DNA of 64,000 nt, from positions 868,001 to 932,000 of the forward strand of contig JAGKQI010000059.1 in NCBI GenBank assembly GCA_018806915.1. Reading direction: 5' to 3'. This DNA comes from Phytophthora colocasiae (lineage: Eukaryota > Oomycota > Peronosporomycetes > Peronosporales > Peronosporaceae). Shown one piece after another: positions 19,628 to 30,177 of the stretch. The notes under the pieces were generated by a model, which ran no database searches, was not told the origin of the DNA, and saw nothing but the letters and a program-made list of their open reading frames with translations. The translations under genes and the position numbers were made by a program. Positions within the stretch are counted from its first letter, which is position 1, and every line of letters starts with the position of its first letter.

Positions 19628-21683
19628 TCATAGCCACTTCTTGTAGAACTTGAAGAAGACAATTGTAGCGAGTGCAATGAAGAGGACGACTGCCCACCAG
19701 ACATAGTAACCACTGTGATACTCGAGCTCTGGCATGTTGGTGAAATTCATACCGTAAAGACCGGTGAGGAACTGCGCCGGCAAGAAAATGGCAGCCACCA
19801 ACGCTAAAATATAGCTCACGTCGTTCTGTTGCGCTGATCTGGCGTTGTGAAAGTCCTCCATTAGGCTGCGACAGCGATCGAGATGCCGATCACAGTCCTC
19901 CTCGATGGTCGTGATATGATCCAATACATCTCGGAAGTACCGCAGAGTTTCTCCTTCAAACTCCTCTGACTCCGACAACTGGATAACCACCTCACTCATT
20001 GGTTTGCAGAGCACTTGCAAGCCTTTAATCTGCTTACTACAGCTCGCGAGCCGACCCACATCGAAGTAGCGCGGATCTAGACTGAGCAGCCGCTCGAGCA
20101 TGATAAGTTTCGAGCCAAACGTGTGTGTGATAGGCGTCAGCTCGTCCACACACACATCGACAATCGTGTAGACTAGGAACGCGGTGCTGTGCTGTCGAAC
20201 CTTGGAATACGATCTATCCAGTCGCTGCTTCAGCATCGACCAAAGAGTGTTGGAGCTCCCCTGTACACTGATCAAGACGTCCTCCATGATGTACAGACTG
20301 AGCTGTTGCGGAGCTGTCATGACACAGCCGATGTTGAGCTGGTCCAGTCGTTCTTCTAGCTCTTTCTTCGCCATACTTTCGAAAGGTGAGACGTCGTCAT
20401 CTTGGACATAAAGTGAAGCGCGATACATGCTCTGGTAACTCTTGACCATGGACAAGTCCCGTGCATGAACAGTCTGCAGGATCAACGACGTATGCTCGTC
20501 GTACTCTTCGTACTTTGGACGCTCGACATCTGCATCTAAAGTGTCCTCAACGGCGAGAGGGTGGAGCCGATAACGCACTGATAGACGTCGCATCAGCAAA
20601 GGATCAATGCCTTCAACGTTGATCCAACGCACTGACGCCCACCCAGGCTTGGTCGAGTAGATGAACTTTTGCACTTGATCGATCGGATACACACTGCGAA
20701 TACGGTCTGGGGAGTATTCGATAGACCCAAGCAGAGAATTAATCGCTTTCCCTCGCTTTAAATGAGTGTATTCTGGCGGCATGTTGCGCAGAAAATCCTC
20801 ATTGAAAAGCTGCGCGAGCTTGATCTCCTGGATAGCATATAGAAACTCTTGGTAGGTGATCCCGCCGCTTTTATCGTCATCCACCTTGTCAATAAAATTA
20901 TGAAATTGCTCGTCGTCACCACAAGCGATTCCCATTGCCTCTAACCCACATCGGAAGCCTTCATACGACACCATCCCATTCTCTAAAGAGTATCCAATAC
21001 AAAATATCGTTAGAAGAAGAGAAAACGACAAGCTTCAAAACATCCAACTTACCTCCAGGATTAAACAATGAGAACAATTTCATCATCTTGGCCGACGTGA
21101 GATCGTAGTGTGGGTCCATCAGAGACATATCATCCGATTCATCCACCGCTCCGAGACTCTCCGACCAATCCACAGAGTTCGAGTCTCTAGCAATGGACTC
21201 AACGGACCCAATAGCCATAAGTTGAAGGATATTTTTCCCATGGAGTAGTGTCGGCATCGGCGTCGTGGCTTTACTGGTACGTCCTCCATTCCAGTTGTTA
21301 TTCCCATTGCGCAGGTTAACGGTTTTCGGATTTCGAGGTGGTAAACTCGACGTTTCCAAGTTTCGACCTTCTCCTTTAACACTACCGAAGTCGCTGGAGT
21401 TTGTTACACTGTCGCTAACTGTACGACGCAAACGGGAACCATCGAAGCGAACACCGTGGTCTGATTCCCAGTCTACAGGCTGGTAGGTGGTCGACAGTAG
21501 GGAAGGAGACCGACGCCACGATCGACGCGAACGACCATACCCGGGGATACGGGGGTTGGCTTGGGGGGTAGAAGAGGACGGAATAGGTAGAGTGTCGCCT
21601 ACAGCAACGACGGAAACCGTGGGGTCCATTTCGGAAGCGTCTAACTTAGACTCTAAGAGATGGAAGTCTGCGGAATCGCCCAT
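19628..21683 (-). CDS. CorA/Mrs2-type Mg2+ transporter with N-terminal EF-hands
   Basis: Two exons, 21683-21053 and 20982-19628, joined over a 70-bp intron (GTAAGT..TTTAG), 661 residues. An N-terminal disordered region of about 200 residues is followed by an EF-hand pair. The first loop (NPGGENGMVSYE) is assembled across the splice and is degenerate; the second (DDDKSGGITYQE) has canonical Ca2+ ligands. Then comes the CorA cytosolic domain (WINVEGIDPLLMRRL, LHPLAVEDTLD, RPKYEEYDEHTSLIL) and two C-terminal membrane helices with the pore signature YGMNF between them. CorA proteins form pentameric Mg2+ channels gated by Mg2+; the EF-hands suggest added Ca2+ control. Spacing and motif order are complete, so the gene looks functional. 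Confidence 0.9.
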
Positions 21684-22286
21684 CTGAACTGATGTTACGC
21701 TAGTCGTACAGTACTGTAAACTTAGGGTCCACTAATAGGGGGTTGAGTCCACTAATAGGGGTTTCGTGACAAGGAAGCTTGGTACTACTCTGTCCCGAAA
21801 AAGTTACACGGTTCGGCTTTACACCACAATTATACTTGCTTTCACTATACCTACAAATCCCTGTGATAGAGACAGGACCTTAGCAGCTCTACTTGAGCAT
21901 CGGATCGCCACAAAATTGGCAGATTCGCGGTCGATTTTGCGGCTCACTGCGAGCTTGGCACACCGTTGAAATGCACAGGGTGCGCTCTATTCATTTCTGC
22001 CAATTAAACGCGCTGGTAACGAGTTTCAGCGAATCAAAGTTAGGAAAAGCACTTTCGTGCAGTATTTCCGGGACAGAGTGGTACGCATTAGCTGCCAGGC
22101 AGCTTTGCCCCTGTCGCTTTGAGATCTCCCAAATGCGAATCAATCTAATCCCCGGATACTTCTTCAGGGACCAATACTGTCGTGCGATTGGCTAAAAATT
22201 TACAGTTGTTGCAAAGACAAAAAAATTCCCCCAAAACCAAGGCACCGCAGATGTGTAAAGTAGCCCCCAAAGTCTGTACCATGGAA
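21684..22286. other. Intergenic, with a 15-bp direct repeat
   Basis: GTCCACTAATAGGGG occurs at 21727-21741 and again at 21747-21761, just upstream of the CorA start. Nothing else is recognised. This is the border between the gene block and the transposon island. Confidence 0.5.
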
Positions 22287-22288
22287 GT

Positions 22289-22375
22289 ACATTCAGGGAC
22301 GACAGCAGTACGATGAGGGACGACAGCAGTACGATGAGGACGACAGCAGTACGATGAGGGACGACACGCGAGTAC
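22289..22375 (+). repeat. Left minisatellite beside the Crypton-type gene
   Basis: About four copies of a 20-21-bp unit, GGGACGACAGCAGTACGATGA-like, with one copy lacking a G. Its reverse complement (GTCGTCCCTCATCGTACTGCT type) closely resembles the unit of the array at 23592-23772, so the two arrays are inverted relative to each other and bracket the recombinase gene. Confidence 0.85.
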
Positions 22376-22461
22376 AATTGAAGACGATTGTAACAGGGTC
22401 CGTACAGATAAATTCCTTCACTTCAGATCTCGCCACAGACCGCAGCAATCGGTGACCCACC

Positions 22462-23549
22462 ATGGAGCTTCCGGAAACCAGTCGCCTGTACCAAGCGGCC
22501 ATCGCTGCGGCCAAGCTTGCGGATCAGAGGCTCGAGATTCGCACATGGACGGACTACAACGGCAGCCTGACGAAGATTCCTCGTGGTGGAGCGAAGCGAC
22601 AGCGGTGCGCCGGGAATGGCAGCAGAGTTCCAGGCAGCAGGGTTCCATTTGCCAAAGTTGGGATCAAATGGGGCACACCAATGACGGACAGCAACTTTAC
22701 GCAAGTTCTCAACATCGTCGCTGCGGCTGCTGGAATCAACAGGAGTGTTCTTGGCGACGAGATCTGGTTTACGTCGCACTGCTTTCGTCGGGGAGGTGCT
22801 CAGTACCGGTTCATGTTTGCTCCTGAAAAAAGACGCTGGACGCTGAAGCTGGTGAGGTGGTGGGCAGGGTGGGCACCGAGTGAGAAGGCGGAGAGGGTGA
22901 CGCGGTATCTTCTTGATGATGTCATGGACCGAGAGGAAAATCAGCTTGGTGACTCGCTTGCTCCAGATGTGGACGCATGCATCAACACTGCGTCGCTGGA
23001 TGATTTGCAAGACGTTGACTACGGACGCAAGTACTCCGATGCAGACGACGATTCACAGCTCAACCCCACATTTGCAGCCCCCGATCAAGTTCCCCATGCA
23101 TGGCATCTGTCGACCATTGTCGAGATCAAGGACGCTTTGCGGGAAGGTCTCCGTGGCATGATACAGGGCGTCGGGTGCAGACAAAACGATTCTCAAAAAA
23201 CGGAGGGTGGTGAACACGCTGAAGATACGTGTGAAGGAACTGATGAGAAAACCGCTCGCCTGGTGTCTGAGCTTCGGATGCCAAATCATGGCGCGACTAC
23301 CTTCAGTACTGGCAACCAAATCCTGCGTGTCACCAGTAACGAGCCGACAAGGACATACTTCCACACGAACGCAAGATACACAGGTCACGCCTCTCCAGAA
23401 TGAAGATTATCGCGGAATTTATTCGTGCCGAGTACGACGACGACCAAGACTTGTTCGAGAAGGATTTCGGCAGCCGTGTCCAGGGAGAGTTGACGGCCAA
23501 CAAGATACTTGCTGTGATTCGAACGAGTAGACGCGACATCGTACTATAG
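22462..23549 (+). pseudogene. Crypton-type tyrosine recombinase, truncated and frameshifted
   Basis: Frame 22462-23403 (313 codons) carries the C-terminal half of a tyrosine recombinase: FTSHCFRRGGAQYRFMF gives the H-x-x-R box, RWWAGW the second His/Trp position, and AERVTRYLLDD the likely catalytic Tyr. This pattern is that of oomycete Cryptons, which move by a recombinase without DDE chemistry. The upstream Arg box is missing, so the N-terminus is lost. Near 23400 the coding pattern continues in another frame (FIRAEYDDDQDLFEKDFGSR, ending at 23549), which indicates a frameshift. The gene lies between inverted minisatellites and has no terminal inverted repeats of the DDE type. Confidence 0.7.
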
Positions 23550-23591
23550 TCGACCCTAACGGTACTACAGTTGACCCTAAGGGTATTATAA

Positions 23592-23772
23592 TCGTCATCC
23601 GTTGAATGGTCGTCCTCCATTGTATTTTAGTCCTCCTCCATTTTTCTTTAGTCGTCCTTCATTGTACAGTCGTCCTTCATTGTACAGTCGTCCTTAATTG
23701 TACTGTCATCCCTGGATGTACTGTCGTCCCTGATTGTATGGTCGTGTTTGATTGTACTATCGTCCTGGATTG
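23592..23772 (+). repeat. Right minisatellite beside the Crypton-type gene
   Basis: About nine diverged copies of an 18-20-bp unit, GTCGTCCTTCATTGTACA type, degenerating outward. It is the inverted counterpart of the left array at 22289-22375. It ends exactly at the ATT target repeat of the next element. Confidence 0.8.
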
Positions 23773-23910
23773 GGTGTCTTCCATAACCTACATAAAACGG
23801 TTTAATACCCTGATCTAGAATGCATTAAACTACAGTGCACACGGTAATTAGTCTAGGTTGCAAAATAATCTCATACGCTAAATAATCTCACTGCACTTTA
23901 CCGAGACTAA

Positions 23911-24831
23911 GGGCCGGTCTTAGCGGAATTTGTTCCAGTGGATGCTCCTATCGGTGGACAGCACCTTTTCTGCTTGGTTTTGCTAGGAACAAGTATGAAG
24001 TTAGTGGACGGCTCGAGTGGATCAGTCAAGAGGCGGGAGGGGGGGAAATCTAGCGAGTTTTTTTATAGCAACTAGGTCCCACTTTGCTTTCGCCCCACAA
24101 AGTGCTCATGCTTTCGAATCCGCATTGCACGACGCAACCGTGTTCGACAGCCTCTAAGAGACCTGGTTTGCCACTCGTGCATGTACAATACATCGATCTT
24201 TCCTGAACAGTAGGCGAAGAAGTCGTTATCGTGCATTCCAGATTCGCGAGAGTTTGCGAGGGCAAGAGCATATCGAGCTGAAACGTCCTTCCACATTTCG
24301 CGAAGCTTGGAGGCGTCATGGCGAACAATGAATCCTAGAAAGCAGCGAGATTCGACGCTAGTTTATCTTGATCCGCTCTTGGCTTCACGAAAGTGGCGTG
24401 AAAGCCCGTCCAGAAGGAGGAGTTAGCATGGATTTCGTTGGAATCTAGCTCTGCACGAGTCGGTCTGCGATCGATTTCGTATATTCGTTTGACGAACTCG
24501 TCAAAAGAAATGACATTCAACAGTCGTAGCATGCAATGACGAGTGTGACGCCTAGCACCTTCCGCTGGAAAAGCCAAATCCTTGCTCGGTCTTCAACTGC
24601 TAGCCGCTGCATTTCAGCAAAAGCTATACCGTTGAAGTGGCACACCTCATGAGGTGGGTCATCCCTCCGGCCACTCTCCTTCCACGTCCACTACCCCTAA
24701 TTTTGCGCTGTGGACGTGGATCTGATTCCAACAAGCGGACACATGTGGCGTCCACCAACATCTGCAAGGACGAGATTCTATTGGGCCCCAGGAGGCAAAT
24801 CCACCGTTATTTTTTTTGCTAAGACCGACCC
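23911..24831 (-). mobile_element. PIF/Harbinger-like element, 921 bp
   Basis: Terminal repeats GGGCCGGTCTTAGC (left) and GGGTCGGTCTTAGC (right, inverted) are flanked by TAA on both sides (23908-23910, 24832-24834), the 3-bp TWA duplication typical of PIF/Harbinger. Minus-strand frames at 24577-24335 and 24328-24050 (RRPTRAELDSNEIHANSSFW, then MWKDVSARYALALANSRES) read as one broken accessory protein with a Myb/SANT-like flavour; no DDE transposase is present, so the copy is nonautonomous. Confidence 0.7.
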
Positions 24832-24912
24832 TAATTACCGTGTACAAGAATTTTGGAAATGCAAAATTAATCTCACTCCATAAAGTTCATAAATAACCTC
24901 AGTTGATAATCG

Positions 24913-25200
24913 GGCTTGACACTGGTGCAGTGGTTAGATTACAGACCTCACAATCACTTCACCAGGGTTCGAGTCCCTCGGCGGGGAACGTAGGTCGGGT
25001 GTCCACTGTCCCTTTTAGTACAGGTCTGTGGAGAGTGTGCCCCGTGTGTCCCGATTTGACACCCGTGTGCCCCCCGACCGTAACGGCTCCCCTCGTACTT
25101 AAACAAGATTGAACTGTAAGCATCGAAAATTGTGACTTGACCATCTGTGACGGCAGCAATAACATGACTGGTTGTCGACCGTCAAGGCACCACACCCAGT
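24913..25200 (+). mobile_element. tRNA-derived SINE-like sequence
   Basis: An RNA polymerase III A box (TGGTGCAGTGG, 24923-24933) and a perfect B box (GGTTCGAGTCC, 24966-24976) have tRNA spacing. The 5' and 3' acceptor strands do not pair, so it is not a tRNA gene. tRNA-derived SINEs are known in Phytophthora. The 3' end is uncertain; no obvious A- or repeat tail was found. Confidence 0.55.
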
Positions 25201-25262
25201 CGTTGTCGCTCGGTAAGCAGTTCTTCTATTAGACGTTCCTTTTGTACTTATTCCGGTCTCTT

Positions 25263-26753
25263 ACTTTTTATCTAGCCATCAAGAAGGTCTACCAACTCAC
25301 CCCCAAGCAGCAGTATGAGCACATCCAGCAACAGCTCTCCCTGTGGAGGATGTGGTGACATGGTGGGAGGGGTGCACACTTGCCCCTCGTGCTCTGTGCA
25401 CATGCACCCGTTTTGCGGTAAGCCCATCGGAAAGGAAGGCTTCTCTGCCCTCGGTGCGAAGCTAAGGAGGTGAGCCCAGCAAAGCGTAAGCGTGTGGATT
25501 GGAAGGTGTTCCCTAGTTGTGGGCGTCGCCGCAGCGCCTGGGTAATGTGGTTGTACGGCCACTTTGTCAGTGAATTTGACCGTCTTCGCAAAGCCGGTTT
25601 GAAATTCGATGCACCGCTACTGCGCCAAGTGCGCTTCGGATTTTGAAATCCCAAGGTGAAGGCTATGATGAGTTAAGTGTTGAGCATGGTTCACTGCTGA
25701 AGGATAAAATTACACCGCGCTGGGTCCAAACCTGTATGGAGAGTCATGGATTGTTCTTCGGCCTCAAACTGGCAAGAAGCAAGTTAGTTCGGCTAAGCAG
25801 CGAAAAATCGAGGAACAAGTGACTCGTCACCTGGGGGAGCTCCAGCGTGGTTTTGAGGATGGCACGCTCAATGAAGACACGGTTGAAAACATTGACGAAA
25901 CCCATTTGTTATTGACTTTGACAATGGGAAGACGCTCGGGTTCGTTGGAGAGACAAGCGTTAAAAATGCGCAGACGTTGTATCAGGTGGTCAAGGAATGA
26001 CCATGGTCGTCAGAATTTCTGGTGGTCCCAGTGCCAGAATCCACCCTCCCATGATGATCCTCACGAACCAAGACTCTAGCTATCCCATTCGCGGAGTCAA
26101 GGATAACATTCCTGGCGTTTGCTACCGCACAGGTCCCAAGGGATGGATGGATAGGAGAATCTTTCGCGAGTACCTTGACGAAAAGCGTGCCATGAACCCG
26201 GATCGTCATGGCCGGACAAAAACGATCTACCTCGATAATTGCTCCTCGCATTCAGAAGATGAATGTATGGAAGAGCTGATTCTTACCACCAAATGCTACA
26301 GACCTCTGTCAGCCTGCGGATTCATTCGTGATCGCAAAGATCAAGGACGTTTGGTCAAGAAAGTGGAATGAGAGGAAGATTGATCTTATCGAGGGTGATC
26401 AATGGCAGGATGCTATTCGGAAGGGCGCCTCGTGGTCAGGAAAGCTGAAGAACCCAGAAAAGGCCTTCTTTCTATCCCTTGCATCGGAGGCGGTGAGGGA
26501 GGTCAATGCCAAGAGAGACAAGAACGGCTTAAGCTACGCTCGCAAGGCCATGATTCGTTGTGGACTCTCGCTAGGTGTTGATGGAACGTGGAGAACGACT
26601 CAGCTGTTTCCTCACTTACAAGAGATAATTCGTAAGTACCCTGAGCACTTTGCTAAAGGCGTCGCAGGCGAGAAACGCACCACTAAACACCGTGACGATG
26701 ACACTGCTACAATCAACATCTTGCCTGATGGTAGAGTTTACGCCGACATCTAG
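25263..26753 (+). pseudogene. pogo-like DDE transposase, multiply frameshifted
   Basis: Frames must be changed several times. In order: a Cys/His cluster (CGGCGDMVGGVHTCPSCSVH) near 25340; a first catalytic Asp in ENIDETH (25890); a block around SGGPSARIHPPMM; a second Asp in TIYLDNCSSHS (26220); a third in ATDLCQPADSFVI, visible only in a shifted frame near 26300; and an intact C-terminal frame 26328-26753 (KDVWSRKWNERKIDL to a stop after VYADI). The order and spacing are those of pogo/Tigger transposases in oomycetes. The copy cannot make active enzyme. Confidence 0.75.
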
Positions 26754-26907
26754 ATAGTGAGATTATTTTAGAACACCAAAAATTATCTTTGTTCGTAATT
26801 AATCTCACTCAGACTAATTCATGTGAACTCCCCCAAAAGCACCTCACATCAAAAATTTCAATGAGACGAATTACCGTGACCACTGTAGTCATTAAACATC
26901 TCCCTTG

Positions 26908-26948
26908 CATTGTTTGGTCCGACCAAAAAGTGTGCGGACCAAACAATG
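26908..26948. repeat. Perfect 14-bp hairpin
   Basis: CATTGTTTGGTCCG (26908-26921) and its exact reverse complement (26935-26948) are separated by 13 bp. It lies in the remnant of the outer element, 20 bp beyond the pogo right end. It could be the compacted end pair of a deleted short transposon. Confidence 0.7.
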
Positions 26949-27217
26949 AGTTTGGTGATAGGTTAATACTTTATCTACCTGCCCTGAAATTGCAACGTGA
27001 TAAAAGGTAATATCAAATTCACTATGGCCGGTTGCAGCGACGGACTAACCGTACCCCTCATGATAAAAGGAGTCATTAAACTTTTCCGATTAAACCGTTT
27101 TATGTAGGTTATGGAAGGCACCCATTGTATGATTGCAAATACACCACCATCAATAAAAATCAATTGTCTGATAAGCATTTTATGTATATGGGACCCTCCC
27201 TCCTTACCTACAACTCC

Positions 27218-28274
27218 CTAGGCTTCGTCGCCGGGATGGTAGGTCTCGTCCGATTCTAAAGAGCTATCGAAGTCGCTCGTGTGGTACTCGTCGGCGCTGT
27301 TTTCGTCATTGGCCACTCTATCCGTCATTTCTTCTTGCGATGACGAATGCGTTGTCGTTGCCCCAATATCCAGCTTGAGCGTCCGCTACGTCAGATTCGT
27401 CGGAAACGAGTAGGGATGCTTGCACACAGGGCACTTCAAATTCCTTCTCCTCAGATTACCCAAGTATTGTGCGTTGTACGGTACCAAACAGTCGTAGTCG
27501 AAGATGTGGCTGCACTGCGGACACTCAAGCTTCGTTCCAGTGACGACGCGCTTACAGACCATGCATGTCGGTGGCGCATCCACATGCCTGACAACCAAAA
27601 CCTCGTCATCTTGAACGTCAAGTTGAATTGGATCTCGGCATTTGCTGCACCGTGCGTCAATCGCGATTTGTCCCTTCACGCACTCCTGGCGGTACGGCTG
27701 GTGGCATGTCTAACGCTCACACACCCAAATCTTGCCGTCAAGAAGGGAGACACAAATTTTGCAGTCTACCACACCATCTCTCCATTGCACATTTTCTGCA
27801 GCATCTTCAACTCTGTCTTGCCCATCTGCTCTTGGTTGTCGCCTTGGGCATGATCCTCGTGACTTTCCGGAGGCGGAGTGTCCAAATCGATCTCGTTCCA
27901 CTCGAAATCAGCAATTTCAAGCAGGTATTGAACATCTTCACGTCGTACAGCAGTTGACGTGTCGTCAGTAACGCCTTCTTGAGCATCCGCGTCGTAAAAT
28001 AGGTCATCAAACTGATTACGCAGCGGTTCCGCCGAACCGGACGACTCTGCGGGATCCCGGCAGTTGTTCGCAAGGGATGGTGCAGGTGCGTTCGGCGAGT
28101 CTTCCGTCGCATCATCCGGGGCATCATCTGTCGCTTGATTGCGGCGTTGTTGACGCCTCTGGCGGTACCAAGCTGCATCCCTCTGGCGCCTAGCATTAGC
28201 AACCTGATTGCGATGCGTGATACGGTCATCCAGTAGTCCTCAAGATCAAAGTTCGAGATTGTTGTTGGTCTCAC
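27218..28274 (-). pseudogene. Zinc-finger (PHD/RING-like) protein, broken
   Basis: Reading leftward: a start-like segment ISNFDLEDYWM, then a charged disordered region with NARRQRDAAWYRQRRQQRR in a neighbouring frame, then an acidic stretch ending EMVW and a stop near 27780. The reading then changes frame into VVDCKICVSLLDGKIWVCER, a stop, CHQPYRQECVKGQ, and a paired zinc cluster (ARCSKCRDP, TCMVCKRVVTGTKLECPQCS, LKCPVCKHPY). After a stop at 27386 the frame stays open through an acidic tail to 27218. At least one frameshift and two stops break it. A second copy of the FDLED start lies inverted at 29032. Confidence 0.55.
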
Positions 28275-29057
28275 GGCCTCTGATCACTCATCCAGATCGT
28301 ACCTTAGCATGAGGTCCTACGCTCGAAAAAACTGATAGCACCTCGATAGCACGTCACGTTCCAGTACAGCTTCTAGGTTGACAAACCAATACCATGTTAA
28401 GGAAACAGGACGCTATTTGATCAAAAGCACACAAGTGCCATTGCGAGGATGGCTAATTTCCTAATACTCTTGACGAAGCCCGTTGTCTGTTTCATTATCG
28501 AACCCAAGATGGCCTTCAGCCACCCGCGAAGCTACAATCCGCCGCTGCCTTCTCTCTCTGGATCTCCAGTTCGACTCGACCCTGCTCTCGCCGCGTTCGG
28601 ATCCTATTGTGTACATGCGACGCACGTAGTCTATGTAATGTTCGCCATCATCTTGACGAAGAGGATGAGCCCGCACGTTGCGTGGTGCCTGCAGCGTTGC
28701 AGAGGAGGAGGAAGAGGAGCGATTACGTCTTGGCTGGGGCGCCGGAGAGGCGGAAATGGACGCGGGGGAGGTTTATCGGGGCATGGAGACTGTGAGAGCA
28801 GGACGGTTTCTTCAATATCTGGCTGATTGAGCAATGAGCGGTCGAAAACAAGACGGAGCACAGAGGTTTCCCTCGATAACCATAGCCACGCACTAGCCGG
28901 TCAATTGCGCGACAGGATCAATGGTATCGCTGTAGACCTATAGACCGGATACTGATCAGTAGCAGACCGCGTCAGTCGACCCCCCCCCCCCCCCGGTAGG
29001 TCACGCACGATGCAGCTCAGTCTCTAAAGTGAATCTCGAACTTTGATCTCGAGGACT
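28235..29057. repeat. 26-bp inverted repeat (28235-28260 and 29032-29057)
   Basis: AGTCCTCAAGATCAAAGTTC.. and its inverted counterpart differ at one of 26 positions. Both arms encode NFDLED at the start of a frame running outward, so two head-to-head copies of one gene start are likely. Between them are a Pro-rich minus-strand frame (28861-28631), a frame with GEHYIDYVRRMYTIGSER (28676-28461) and a run of 15 C (28980-28994). Confidence 0.6.
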
Positions 29058-30106
29058 AGTGGACGACATCAGGCCTGCGCGCAGCCCGCAAAATCATGGC
29101 TTCACTATCGAATCTCCCGCGAAGTGCTCAGATCTCCCGGTGCGACAACCTCCAAGCGCACATGCGACGACGTCGGTGTACACATTCGTAATTTGATCCA
29201 ATTTGAAAAAAACCTACATTTATTTGATTTTAGTCAGAGCTTCTAGCTGACTCACCAGAATAACGTCTGCGAGACGTGTATCCACGACTTCGCTCGATCC
29301 GATCACCTTCGTCTGCATCAGCAACGATCCTGTCGAGGCGTTCCATCTCAGTCATGACAGCTGTGTGAGATATGCTGGCAGTGGGTGAGAGGAAATCGCC
29401 ATTATCTCATGCGCCACCAGCGAAGCTTGGTGGATTCCACTGGTGCGAAATGTATCCATAAAGCCAGCATAAACAGAGCATAACACTTCCCCTAAATCTG
29501 TATCTCGCCTTCCACTTCAATAGAAAAGCGTCGGAGTCGATGAAATACAAACTCACCTAGCCCTATCTATAATCACACACGCTCAACAAAGTGCTATTTC
29601 CCATATCGACATCCCTACATTTTTCGACAAGCAGGAAACTCGCCAAAGCCATGGCAAATCGGAAATAGTGAAAATTCGGAAGTTATATTTTATGTACGGT
29701 GCATTTATCGGTTCATACAACCGCGAGGAAATCGCCTATAGAGGCCTCTGGGAAAAACCCTGTTTTGTGTATTCATGCATATTGGCCCCAGAGCACATGT
29801 GCACAGGAGCCGGTAGATTCATTAATGAGACCGACTTCCAGGCAGAGGGGCCACAATTAGAAGCAGTCCAGCGGCAGCTATCTCCTACAAGGCATATTAT
29901 TGGCTCATGCATGGTCCAATCAGAAGGTATAGTCAATGATAAGTTTTGATTGGTAAGTCTATCAGCCAATAACCAATCGCCTTCTGTCCCAACGAAAAGT
30001 TAGTGACTGCCAGTTGCCGACACGCGGCCCACGCTCTCAGTCTTCTTTTTTTCAGAGCTCACGGTCAAGCCTCAGAGGACGTCGACCCCAGCCCCCCCTC
30101 AACTCT
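29058..30106. other. Gene-free stretch before the palindrome
   Basis: No supported gene. The frame continuing from the second FDLED start is open to about 29190 and then lost. A 93-codon frame at 29668-29949 has no motif and no ATG start. Confidence 0.4.
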
Positions 30107-30177
30107 AACACCGTAGCTCAATTACAAGAGCGCAGAGCTTCGGCTCTGAGGTGCCTGTTCAATTCAGGCCGGTGTTA
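30107..30177 (+). tRNA. tRNA-like cloverleaf with abnormal anticodon loop (probable tRNA pseudogene)
   Basis: Acceptor arms AACACCG and CGGTGTT pair perfectly (7 bp), the D stem GCTC/GAGC pairs (4 bp), and the T arm GCCTG-TTCAATT-CAGGC pairs (5 bp), with discriminator A. The anticodon stem CAGAG/CTCTG pairs but encloses only six bases, CTTCGG, so the anticodon cannot be read safely. The D loop AATTACAA lacks the conserved GG, and the A-box is poor. This suggests an organelle- or bacterium-derived tRNA copy, or a decayed gene, not an active nuclear tRNA. It lies 95 bp left of the palindrome. Confidence 0.5.

Larger units (their letters stand above)
23833..26885 (+). mobile_element. pogo/Tigger-like Tc1-mariner element carrying nested insertions
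   Basis: Ends CAGTGCACACGGTAATTAG (23833) and, inverted, CAGTGGTCACGGTAATTCG (26885), with TA on both outer sides (23831-23832, 26886-26887), the standard Tc1/mariner target. A broken DDE transposase lies at 25263-26753. The element was later split by a 921-bp PIF/Harbinger-like element (23911-24831) and contains a tRNA-derived SINE-like stretch (from about 24913). Confidence 0.75.
23772..27123. mobile_element. Outer DNA transposon with 35-bp terminal inverted repeats, type unknown
   Basis: GGGTGTCTTCCATAACCTAC.. at 23772-23806 is matched in inverted form at 27089-27123 with one mismatch over 35 bp. ATT flanks both outer ends (23769-23771 and 27124-27126) as a 3-bp target duplication. Everything between is mostly a pogo-like element that inserted into it; what remains of the outer element is about 26 bp on the left and 200 bp on the right, so it was probably a short nonautonomous element. 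A 3-bp duplication suggests a PIF/Harbinger relative, which is an inference. Confidence 0.65.

Noticed and set aside
22289..23772. CRISPR-like array
   Set aside because: Units are head-to-tail minisatellite copies without unique spacers, in a eukaryotic context.
24907..24990. Functional tRNA gene
   Set aside because: A and B boxes are good, but the acceptor strands do not pair. Called SINE-like instead.
28980..28994. C15 homopolymer as a biological signal
   Set aside because: Long homopolymers are common in noncoding DNA and prone to sequencing error; no structure depends on it.
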